A DNA stretch of 64,000 bases, from NCBI GenBank assembly GCA_963800505.1, contig CAWDBL010000022.1, forward strand, positions 1 through 64,000, in the 5' to 3' direction. Origin of the DNA: Fodinibacter sp963800505. GTDB taxonomy: Bacteria > Actinomycetota > Actinomycetes > Actinomycetales > Dermatophilaceae. Positions 7,708 to 16,229 of the stretch are shown here, in pieces. Both the position numbers and the translations under genes were made by a program. Within the stretch, counting starts at the first letter, position 1; the number at the start of each line of letters is the position of its first letter. The notes beneath the pieces are model-generated. The model ran no database searches. It was not told where the DNA came from and saw nothing but the letters and a program-made list of their open reading frames with translations.

Positions 7708-9594
7708 TCACCGTTGACGCCGGTCGGGGCGCACGACCATCGCCGAGCCCCCTCCGCGCCGGGTCGGCTCGGCAGCTGCCGTGTACCTCCCGTGGCCGAG
7801 CACCTGAATTGCCGTCGCCGCACCGATCTCCGGGGTGGAGCTCAGCGTGTGGCCGAGGCCCCTCAGCCCGGTCCCGACGGGCCCGGCGGCGATCGCCGGC
7901 TCGGCCTGCTCGCTCGACCCGTTGCGGCTGGAGAGCCTCGGCGCGGCCAGGGCGTCACCGAGGGACAGGTTCCGCTCGTAGTGGCCGAGGAGGATCTGGG
8001 CCGTCGTCGTGATGATCGAGGCGCCACCCGGGCTGCCCGCCACGAGGTCGAGCCGGCCGTCATCGAGGACGATCGTCGGCGACATCGACGAGCGCGGCCG
8101 CTTCGAGGGGCCGGGAAGGTTCGGGTCCGGCACACCGGGGCTCAGCGGGACGAAGTTGAAGTCGGTCAGCTCGTTGTTGAGGAGGAACCCCCAGCCCGGC
8201 ACCGTGATGCCCGAGCCGCCGGTCTGCTCGATCGTCGAGGTGTAGGCGACCGCGTTGCCCCAGCGGTCGACGACCGACAGGTGGGTCGTCGAGGTGCCGT
8301 CGTGCGGGAGGATGCCCGACGGCGTGCCCTCCGCGCAGTCGGAGTACCGGCCGTCGGGGCTGCCGAAGGGCACCGGCCGGGGCATCGCCGCGGTGGGGGA
8401 GAACAGGCACGCCCGCTCGTCGGCGAAGGCCTGCGACAGCAGCTCCTTGACCGGGACGCCGCGCACGTCGCCGACGTAGCGGTTGCGGTCGGCGAACGCG
8501 GTGGCGGAGGCCTCCGAGAAGCGGTGGAGGTACTGGACGTCGTCGACCCCGCTGGTCGGCGTGCCGGTGCGCTCGTCGTAGGCCTCGACGAGGTTGAGGA
8601 TCTCGCCGACCGCGATGCCTCCGCTGCTGGGCACCGGCATCCCGTAGACGTCCTTGCCCTGGTAGCGCGCGCGGACCGGGTCCTTGTCGAGGACGCGGTA
8701 GCGGGCGAGGTCGCGCGTGGTCAGCGCGCCGGCGGGCACGCTCACGCCGGGCGCGGTCGTCGGGTGCTGCACCTGGGCGACGAGGTCGCGGCCGAGCCGC
8801 CCGCGGTACAGCGCGTCGACACCCTCGGTGCGCAGCAGCCGGAAGGCCCTGGCCATGTCGGGGTTGCGGAACACCGAGCCCGTGGCCGGGGCCACGCCGC
8901 CGGGGAGGAACACCTTCGCCGTCTCGGGGAACTGGGAGAAGCGCGCGGCGTTGTCGAGCGTCTGCTGGTGGAAGGTCTGGTCGACGACGAAGCCGTCGCG
9001 GGCGATGCGCTCGGCCGGCCGGAGGAGGGTGCCGAGGCGTCGGCTGCCCCAGCGGTCGACCGCCCGCTCCCACGTGGCCGGTGTGCCCGGGACCCCCACC
9101 GACAGACCGGAGTTGACGGCCTTGGCGAACGGCAGCGGCTGGCCGGCGGCGTCGAGGAAGGCCGTCTCGTCGTAGGTCGAGGGCGCCGCCTCCCGCCCGT
9201 CGATGGTCTCGACGCGGTGCTTGCGCGCGTCGTAGTGGACGAAGAAGCCGCCGCCCCCGATGCCCGTCGAGTAGGGCTCGGTGACCCCGAGCGCGGCGGC
9301 CGTCGCGACCGCGGCGTCGGTGGCGTTGCCGCCGAACCGCAGGACGTCGATGCCCACCTGGCTGGCCACCGGGTCGACGCTGGCGACGGCGCCCCCGGAG
9401 CCGGTCATGACGGCGACCTTCGGCAGCTGGTGGCCGACCGGCGGTCGCCCACCGTGACCGGGTCGGTCGTGGCCCTCCTGCGCCGCGGTGCTCGGCGACG
9501 CGACCGCGAGGGCGGCGGCAACGCCGAGGGCCAGCCCGGCGGCGAGCCGGCGGCGGGTGGGTCGGACGGGTGCGACGGCGCGTGGGGTCCCCAT
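7708..9594 (-). CDS. ggt: Gamma-glutamyltransferase, exported
   Basis: Secreted or surface enzyme that hydrolyses or transfers the gamma-glutamyl group of glutathione-like compounds. The N-terminus has a twin-arginine-like charged stretch RRRLAAG followed by a hydrophobic alanine-rich segment and an ASPSTAAQ cleavage region. This suggests export. The autoprocessing site is the STTHLSVVD motif near residue 435, where the second Thr becomes the nucleophile of the small subunit. The downstream GSGITVPGWGFLLNNELTDFNF and PRSSMSPTIV blocks are typical. The length of 628 residues is normal. The reading frame stays open upstream, but the start is set by a TACGGT six bases before the ATG. Confidence 0.94.
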   Translation of the reverse strand: MGTPRAVAPVRPTRRRLAAGLALGVAAALAVASPSTAAQEGHDRPGHGGRPPVGHQLPKVAVMTGSGGAVASVDPVASQVGIDVLRFGGNATDAAVATAAALGVTEPYSTGIGGGGFFVHYDARKHRVETIDGREAAPSTYDETAFLDAAGQPLPFAKAVNSGLSVGVPGTPATWERAVDRWGSRRLGTLLRPAERIARDGFVVDQTFHQQTLDNAARFSQFPETAKVFLPGGVAPATGSVFRNPDMARAFRLLRTEGVDALYRGRLGRDLVAQVQHPTTAPGVSVPAGALTTRDLARYRVLDKDPVRARYQGKDVYGMPVPSSGGIAVGEILNLVEAYDERTGTPTSGVDDVQYLHRFSEASATAFADRNRYVGDVRGVPVKELLSQAFADERACLFSPTAAMPRPVPFGSPDGRYSDCAEGTPSGILPHDGTSTTHLSVVDRWGNAVAYTSTIEQTGGSGITVPGWGFLLNNELTDFNFVPLSPGVPDPNLPGPSKRPRSSMSPTIVLDDGRLDLVAGSPGGASIITTTAQILLGHYERNLSLGDALAAPRLSSRNGSSEQAEPAIAAGPVGTGLRGLGHTLSSTPEIGAATAIQVLGHGRYTAAAEPTRRGGGSAMVVRPDRRQR

Positions 9595-9600
9595 CACGGC

Positions 9601-9606
9601 ACCGTA
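9601..9606 (-). promoter_or_regulatory. -10 box (TACGGT) of ggt
   Basis: TACGGT, a six-base gap, then the ATG at 9594. This gives ggt its own leaderless promoter, separate from the dapF transcript upstream. Confidence 0.6.
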
Positions 9607-9661
9607 GCCCCGGCCTCGCGGCCTGTCGCGCCGAGCGGACGGCCGGGTTTCGGCCGGTGCG

Positions 9662-10552
9662 TCAGTCGGGCAGCAGGGCCGTCGCCACCGTGCCGTCGGC
9701 GACGAGTACGGCCGGGCCGGCCAGCTCGACGCCGTGGTTCGGCAGCAGGCGCACGGTGAGCCGTCCGCCGGGCACGTCGACCAGCCAGGTGGCGCCGGTG
9801 TCGAGGCTGCCGGCCCAGAAGCTGGTGGCGATGGCGGCCGCACAGGCCCCCGTGCCGCACGACCGGGTCTCGCCCACGCCGCGCTCGTGCACGCGCATCG
9901 CGATGTGCCCCGGCCCCATCGGCCGCACGAGCTCGACGTTGGTGCCGTGCGGCGGCTCCGGGCGCACCCGCGGGGCCCGGGTCAGGTCGAGGTTGTCGAG
10001 GTCGACGGCCTCGGGCAGCGCGACGACGGTGTGCGGGTTGCCGAGCTCGACGCGCAGCGCCGAGCAGGGGTCGCCATCGTCGTCGAGGTGCACCAGGGCG
10101 TCGAAGCCGTCGCGCTCGGCGGTCTCGGGGTCGGTCAGCCGCCACGGACCGAGGTCGACGGCGAACCCCTCGCCGTCGACGCGCACGTGCTTCACGCCCG
10201 CGCGGGTGGCGATGGCGAACTCGTCGGCCGTCTCCAGCCCCTCGCGGCGCAGGTAGGCCGCGAACACCCGGGTGCCGTTGCCGCACATCTCGGACAGGCT
10301 GCCGTCGGCGTTGCGGTAGTCCATGAACCACCGGGCGGCCCCGGCCTGCGCGACCACGGCCGGGTCGTCGGCGAGCTCGGCCGGCACCACCCGGATGACG
10401 CCGTCTCCCCCGATGCCGGCGCGCCGGTCGGCCAGGGCGGCCGCGTGGGCGGCGGTGAGGCCGAGGGTGCCGTCGAGGTCGGGCACGAGCACGAAGTCGT
10501 TCTCCGTGCCGTGCCCCTTGGTGAAGGTGAGCCGGTCAGCCATGGTGCCCAT
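9662..10552 (-). CDS. dapF: Diaminopimelate epimerase
   Basis: Converts LL- to meso-diaminopimelate for lysine and peptidoglycan synthesis. The substrate motif KGHGTENDFVL is at the N-terminus. The two catalytic cysteines lie in MCGNGTRVFA and in SCGTGACAAAI, as expected for the two-base racemase mechanism. The length of 296 residues is usual for actinobacteria. The ATG at 10552 lies inside the last codons of miaA (17-base overlap). A second ATG nine bases downstream, giving MADRLTFTKG, is an equally plausible start. It is last in the def-miaA-dapF unit. Confidence 0.96.
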   Translation of the reverse strand: MGTMADRLTFTKGHGTENDFVLVPDLDGTLGLTAAHAAALADRRAGIGGDGVIRVVPAELADDPAVVAQAGAARWFMDYRNADGSLSEMCGNGTRVFAAYLRREGLETADEFAIATRAGVKHVRVDGEGFAVDLGPWRLTDPETAERDGFDALVHLDDDGDPCSALRVELGNPHTVVALPEAVDLDNLDLTRAPRVRPEPPHGTNVELVRPMGPGHIAMRVHERGVGETRSCGTGACAAAIATSFWAGSLDTGATWLVDVPGGRLTVRLLPNHGVELAGPAVLVADGTVATALLPD

Positions 10553-11462
10553 TGTGGGTCACGAGCTCGACCACCCGGTCCACGAGGGAGTCGAGAGGCT
10601 CCGCCATCGGGTCGAACCAGGTGACCCTCGGGTCGGCGCCGAACCACGACTCCTGGCGGCGCACCAGCCGCCGGGTGCGCAGCGCGGTGTCGGCGACGGC
10701 ATCACCTAGGCTCATCGTGCCGTCGAGGACGGCGAGCGCCTGCGCGTAGCCGACGGCCCGGCTCGCGGTGCGTCCCTCGCGCAGCCCGAGGTCGACCAGG
10801 GCACGGGTCTCCTCGACCAGCCCGGCGTCGAACATCCGCTGGGCCCGGCGGTCGATGCGGGTGTCGAGCGCCGTCCGGTCGGTGCGCAGCCCGATGAGCA
10901 CGGTCGGCCGCACGAACTCGCGCGTCGGCATGGTGGCGCTGAACGGGCGGCCGGTCAGGGCGATGACCTCGAGCGCCCGCACGACGCGGCGGCCGTTGTT
11001 GGGCTCGATCGCGTCGGCGGCTGCGGGATCGGCAGCCTGTAGCTCGGCGAGCAGCGCTGCGACGCCCTCGGCGGCGAGTCGCTGCTCGAGGGCGGCACGG
11101 ATGTCGGGGTCGGTCGGCGGGATCTCGAGGCGGTCGAGGGCCGCCCGCACGTAGAGCCCCGACCCGCCGGCGACCACCGGCAGGGCGCCGCGCGCCAGCA
11201 CCGCCTCGATGTCGGCCCGCGCCGCGCGCTGGTAGGCGGCGAGGCTGGCCTCCTGCGTCACGTCGAGCACGTCGAGCTGGTGGTGCGCGATGCCGTGCCG
11301 CTCCTCGGGCGGCACCTTCGCCGTGCCGATGTCCATCCCCCGGTAGAGCTGCGAGGCGTCGGCGCCGACCACCTCTCCGCCCAGGTGCTCCGCCAGCGCG
11401 ATGGCGAGGTCGGACTTGCCGGTGGCGGTCGGGCCGACCACCGCGACGACGGTGTCACCCAC
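10536..11462 (-). CDS. miaA: tRNA dimethylallyltransferase
   Basis: Adds a dimethylallyl group to N6 of A37 in tRNAs reading UNN codons. MiaB then thiomethylates this position. The P-loop GPTATGKS is at residues 10-17. The ADASQLYRGMDIGTAK and GGSGLYVRAAL motifs follow, and REGRTASRAVGYAQAL lies in the C-terminal part. I start at GTG 11462, one base after the def stop, giving 308 residues. The longer open frame upstream only covers def. The gene overlaps dapF, so def, miaA and dapF form one tight unit. Confidence 0.95.
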   Translation of the reverse strand: MGDTVVAVVGPTATGKSDLAIALAEHLGGEVVGADASQLYRGMDIGTAKVPPEERHGIAHHQLDVLDVTQEASLAAYQRAARADIEAVLARGALPVVAGGSGLYVRAALDRLEIPPTDPDIRAALEQRLAAEGVAALLAELQAADPAAADAIEPNNGRRVVRALEVIALTGRPFSATMPTREFVRPTVLIGLRTDRTALDTRIDRRAQRMFDAGLVEETRALVDLGLREGRTASRAVGYAQALAVLDGTMSLGDAVADTALRTRRLVRRQESWFGADPRVTWFDPMAEPLDSLVDRVVELVTHNGHHG

Positions 11463-11463
11463 G

Positions 11464-12069
11464 TCAGTCGCTGCGCTCGTCCTCGGGGGTCTCGTCGTCG
11501 TGGCCGAACGGGTCGCGGTCCTCACCCGGCATCCAGGTGAGGCCGGGAACACCCCAGCCGTAGCCCTTGACGGCCTTGCGCGCCTTGCGCGACCACTTGC
11601 CGGTGAGCCGGTCGACGTAGAGGAACCCGTTGAGGTGGTCGTACTCGTGCTGCAGCATCCGGGCGAACCAGCCGGTGGCCTCGTAGTGCAGCTCGGCGCC
11701 GTCGAGGTCCTGCCCGGTGAGGGAGGCCGCCTCGCCGCGGCGCAGGGGGTACGACTCGCCCGGTACGGACAGGCACCCCTCGACCTCCTCGTGCGGGTCG
11801 GGCTCGCCGACGATGGGCTTGGCCGAGGTGAGGTAGGGGTTGATCACGACGCCGCGCGGCGGGATGCCGTCGTCGTTGGTGAGCTGCCAGGTGAAGATCC
11901 GCAGGCCCACCCCCACCTGGGGCGCGGCCAGGCCGACACCGCGCGCGGCATCCATGGTGTCGAACATGTCGGCGACCAGCTCGCGAATGCCGTCGTCGAT
12001 GACCTCGACGGCCTGGGCGCGCCGGTGCAGGACGGGTTCCCCGGTGATGACGACTGGTCGGATGGCCAT
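11464..12069 (-). CDS. def: Peptide deformylase
   Basis: Metalloenzyme that removes the formyl group from nascent N-terminal methionine. All three active-site motifs are present: GVGLAAPQVG at residues 44-53, EGCLSVPGES near 96-105 with the metal-binding Cys, and HEYDH near 139-143 with the two metal-binding His and catalytic Glu. The start at ATG 12069 gives 201 residues. Upstream of it the frame is open only through non-coding sequence. Def is divergent from the TrxR-like gene, with 74 bases between them. Its placement directly ahead of miaA is not part of the canonical order I recall. Confidence 0.96.
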   Translation of the reverse strand: MAIRPVVITGEPVLHRRAQAVEVIDDGIRELVADMFDTMDAARGVGLAAPQVGVGLRIFTWQLTNDDGIPPRGVVINPYLTSAKPIVGEPDPHEEVEGCLSVPGESYPLRRGEAASLTGQDLDGAELHYEATGWFARMLQHEYDHLNGFLYVDRLTGKWSRKARKAVKGYGWGVPGLTWMPGEDRDPFGHDDETPEDERSD

Positions 12070-12131
12070 GCGGGTGATTCTGGCAGAGCCCGAACCTGCA
12101 TCCGACGGCGACGTCGGGAGCCACACACTCC

Positions 12132-12137
12132 TACGAT
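12132..12137 (+). promoter_or_regulatory. -10 box (TACGAT) of the TrxR-like gene
   Basis: TACGAT with a six-base gap to ATG 12144. This is leaderless geometry. Confidence 0.6.
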
Positions 12138-12143
12138 CGTGCG

Positions 12144-13799
12144 ATGAACCCCGCCATCGTCCTCGTGGCCCCCGAGCACGCCGAGTTCCTCACCGACGAG
12201 TTCGGTCGCTACTCGCGCGACTACGACGTGCTGACGACCACGTCCGTCGAGGAGGCCGAGCGGGTGGCCCGCCGGGTCGTGGCCGGCGGCGGCCAGGTCG
12301 CCATGTTCGTCTCGGAGTCGCAGCTGCCCGGCTTCCACGTGCTCGAGGCGTTCGCGCTCTGGCGCACGGTGGTTCCCACCTCGCGCCGGCTCGTGGCGGC
12401 GCACTGGTCGCACTTCCTGGCCGACGCGCCGGCCCTGCGCGGCGGGCTCGCCAAGGGCAAGTACGACGCGTTCCTCCTGATGCCGCGCGGCGTGCGCGAC
12501 GAGGAGTTCCACACCGCCGTGTGCGAGCTGCTCTCCGACTGGGGATCGACCGTGGCGGCGCCCGAGGTCGACACGGTGCGCATCGTCACGCCCACGCCCG
12601 ACGCCCTGACCCAGGGCATCCGCGACTTCCTCGACCGGATGGGGATGCCCAACCGCACCTACTCCCCCGACAGCGAGCAGGGGCGCGATGTGATCGAACG
12701 CGCCGGCGGCATACCGGTGTTCCCGCTGGTCGAGGCCGTCGACCGGGAGATCTTCTCGCCCACCAGCGTGCGTGACGTCGCGCTGCGCGCCTTCGGCACG
12801 CCGACCGACATCGAGCTGGATGCCGTGGTCGACGTCGCCGTCGTCGGCGCCGGGCCCGCCGGGCTCGCGGCCGCGGTGTACTCGTCGTCGGAGGGGCTGA
12901 GCACCGTGGTGCTGGAGTCGGAGGCGGTGGGCGGCCAGGCCGGCACGTCATCGATGATCCGCAACTACCTCGGCTTCCCCCGCGGCATCTCCGGGATGCG
13001 GCTGGCGCAGCGGGCCCGCAACCAGGCCATCCGGTTCGGCACCCGGTTCTTCACCGGGTGGTCGGTCACCGAGCTCGAGGTGGGCGCCGACGGCGAGCCG
13101 TTCGTGCTGCACACCGACGGTGGGGACGTGCGGGCGCGCGCCGTCGTGGTGTCGGCCGGCGTCACCTACCGGAAGCTGGGGGTGCCGGCCGTCGAGGCGC
13201 TGGTCGGCCTGGGCGTCTACTACGGCAGCGCCATGAGCGCGGCCCGCGAGCTGGAGGGCTACGACGTGGTCGTCGTGGGTGGCGGCAACTCCGCCGGCCA
13301 GGCCGCCATCCACCTGTCGAAGTTCGCGCAGTCGGTGACCATCCTGGTGCGGCGTGAAGGGCTCGAGGCGACCATGTCGTCCTACCTGATCGGCGAGATC
13401 GCGTACAACCCGCGCATCACCGTGCTGCCCTGCTCCGAGGTCGTCGACGGTGGTGGTGAGGGGCGCCTGGAGTGGATCGGCGTGCGAGACACCACTTCCG
13501 GTGAGGTGAGCCGGCGCGAGTGCCGCGGGCTGTTCCTGCTGCTCGGCGCCGAGCCGCGCTGCGACTGGCTGCCGCCGGCGCTCGCCCGCGACGCGCGCGG
13601 CTTCGTGCTGACCGGGCGCGACATCCCCACCTCGCACTGGGTCGACGGGCTGCCGCCGGCCAACCTCGAGACCACCGTGCCGGGCGTCTTCGCCGCCGGC
13701 GACATCCGGGCCGGGTCGATGAAGCGGGTCGCGTCGGCCAGCGGCGAGGGCGCCTCGGTCGTGCCCCTGGTGCACGGCTGGCTCGACCCGACCAGCTGA
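12144..13799 (+). CDS. Receiver-like / thioredoxin-reductase-like fusion FAD oxidoreductase
   Basis: A 551-residue three-part protein. Residues 1 to about 135 resemble a response-regulator-like alpha/beta domain. Residues 145-220 form a small thioredoxin/glutaredoxin-like module without cysteines. From about 229 on it is a thioredoxin-reductase fold with FAD motif GAGPAG near 234-239, NADPH motif VVGGGNSAG near 377-385 and the C-terminal GVFAAGDIR near 513. The redox CxxC that precedes the second dinucleotide motif in true TrxR is absent: the equivalent segment reads GSAMSA. It therefore should not reduce thioredoxin by the classical route. It resembles entries usually labelled fused response regulator/thioredoxin-disulfide reductase. 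The electron acceptor is unknown. Confidence 0.8.
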   Translation: MNPAIVLVAPEHAEFLTDEFGRYSRDYDVLTTTSVEEAERVARRVVAGGGQVAMFVSESQLPGFHVLEAFALWRTVVPTSRRLVAAHWSHFLADAPALRGGLAKGKYDAFLLMPRGVRDEEFHTAVCELLSDWGSTVAAPEVDTVRIVTPTPDALTQGIRDFLDRMGMPNRTYSPDSEQGRDVIERAGGIPVFPLVEAVDREIFSPTSVRDVALRAFGTPTDIELDAVVDVAVVGAGPAGLAAAVYSSSEGLSTVVLESEAVGGQAGTSSMIRNYLGFPRGISGMRLAQRARNQAIRFGTRFFTGWSVTELEVGADGEPFVLHTDGGDVRARAVVVSAGVTYRKLGVPAVEALVGLGVYYGSAMSAARELEGYDVVVVGGGNSAGQAAIHLSKFAQSVTILVRREGLEATMSSYLIGEIAYNPRITVLPCSEVVDGGGEGRLEWIGVRDTTSGEVSRRECRGLFLLLGAEPRCDWLPPALARDARGFVLTGRDIPTSHWVDGLPPANLETTVPGVFAAGDIRAGSMKRVASASGEGASVVPLVHGWLDPTS

Positions 13800-13892
13800 C
13801 CGTGTCAAAGGGGTGGCGCCCGCGCCGATCCTGACGTCTACTGGAGGGACTCCCCTGAGGGGGAGCCCTGTCCCCGAGCGAGAGGAGGCCGC

Positions 13893-14084
13893 GTGAGTTT
13901 CTTTGACAGCGCCAAGGAGAAGCTTTCAGGGCTGGCCGCAGACCACCCCGACCAGGTCGAGAAGTTCAGCGACCAGGCCATCGAGCGCGGCGGCGATGCC
14001 GTCGACAGCACGACTGGTGGCAAGTACGCCGAACAGGTCGACCAGGCGCAGGTGAAGGCCGACGGGGCCATCGGCGAGCCCTGA
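13893..14084 (+). CDS. Rv0909-type putative antitoxin, small protein
   Basis: A 63-residue charged protein starting MSFFDSAKEKLSGLAADHPDQ, with DQAIERGGDAVDSTTGGKYAEQVDQAQ. This layout matches the Rv0909/MT0933-like family that databases call a putative antitoxin. The GTG start has a strong GAGAGGAGG ribosome site a few bases upstream. No toxin-like gene sits next to it: the neighbours are the TrxR-like gene and, convergently, miaB. The antitoxin label comes from family membership only. Isolated copies are common in actinobacteria, so the protein may have a different job here. Confidence 0.75.
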   Translation: MSFFDSAKEKLSGLAADHPDQVEKFSDQAIERGGDAVDSTTGGKYAEQVDQAQVKADGAIGEP

Positions 14085-14100
14085 GCCTCCCATGACGCAA

Positions 14101-14134
14101 CCGAGGCCCCCGACCACCAGGTCGGGGGCCTCGG
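14101..14134. terminator. Bidirectional intrinsic terminator-like hairpin
   Basis: A perfect 15-bp stem with a four-base ACCA loop lies between the plus-strand antitoxin gene and the minus-strand miaB end, so it could stop both transcripts. There is no U-tract, which is common in high-G+C actinobacteria. Confidence 0.8.
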
Positions 14135-14159
14135 CCGTTCGCGAAAGTGGTGGGGCGGG

Positions 14160-15677
<1,518 letters not shown>

Positions 15678-15705
15678 GGCGCCACCAAGGGTACGAGCCG
15701 ATCGC

Positions 15706-15843
15706 GTCGCGAGCGGAATCCCGGCCCGGGAGGTCACCGCGGCCGGGCCCGCCTACCACCCCGGCTACTACGGCGCGTTCGTCGCCGACCCCGACGGCAT
15801 CAACGTGGAGGCCGTCTGCCACGGAGCCAGCGGGTCCGGCTGA
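15706..15843 (+). pseudogene. Remnant of a VOC (glyoxalase-like) family gene, C-terminal end
   Basis: Reading to the TGA at 15841-15843 gives a peptide containing REVTAAG and then YHPGYYGAFVADPDGINVE, ending AVCHG plus a short tail. Tyr-Tyr-x-x-F-x-x-Asp-Pro-Asp-Gly-x-Asn-x-Glu is the C-terminal signature of vicinal oxygen chelate proteins, where the Glu binds metal. Only about 45 codons remain, and the region upstream is miaB on the other strand. The N-terminal two thirds are therefore missing. This looks like the leftover of a deletion or an insertion that brought the arsR-sulP genes here. It is too short for a functional protein. Confidence 0.7.
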
Positions 15844-15857
15844 GCAGAGGGTGCATA

Positions 15858-15883
15858 CTTGCAGAGTTATGCAACTCTGCAAG
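15858..15883. promoter_or_regulatory. Palindromic operator for the ArsR-family repressor
   Basis: A perfect 11-bp inverted repeat, CTTGCAGAGTT and its complement, is separated by four bases (ATGC). It lies 10 bases before the arsR start. A CATACT -10-like element overlaps its left end and the AAGGA ribosome site overlaps its right end. ArsR dimers bind such sites to block their own promoter, so autoregulation of arsR-sulP is likely. Confidence 0.8.
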
Positions 15884-15893
15884 GACTCCTGAC

Positions 15894-16229
15894 ATGCCCG
15901 TCCCGCTCTACCAGGCCAAGGCCGCCTTCTTCCGCACCATCGCGCACCCGGTGCGCATCCGGGTGCTCGAGCTGCTGTCCGAACACGACCGGCCGGTGCA
16001 CGACCTGCGCGCGAACATCCACGTCGAGGCGCCGAACCTCTCGCACCAGCTGGCCGTGCTGCGCCTCGCCGGCCTGGTCACCCAGCGCCGCGAAGGGGGC
16101 GAGGTGGTCTACTCGCTGGCCCTGCCGGCCGTGAAGGACCTGCTGGCGAGCGCCCGGGCCATCCTCGAGACCCAGAACGCCGACCAGGGCGGCCTGGTCG
16201 ACGACATCACGCCTGCGGGTAAGCCGTGA
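15894..16229 (+). CDS. ArsR/SmtB-family transcriptional regulator
   Basis: A 111-residue winged-helix repressor. The core reads FFRTIAHPVRIRVLELLSE, then the recognition helix APNLSHQLAVLRLAGLV and the wing RREGGEVVYSL. It contains no cysteine at all, so it cannot sense metals, polysulfide or oxidants through Cys pairs as ArsR, CadC or BigR do. A ligand bound by other residues is more likely. The ATG follows an AAGGA site and a perfect palindrome. The stop overlaps the start of the SulP transporter gene (GTGA), so the regulator most likely controls that transporter and itself. Confidence 0.9.
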   Translation: MPVPLYQAKAAFFRTIAHPVRIRVLELLSEHDRPVHDLRANIHVEAPNLSHQLAVLRLAGLVTQRREGGEVVYSLALPAVKDLLASARAILETQNADQGGLVDDITPAGKP

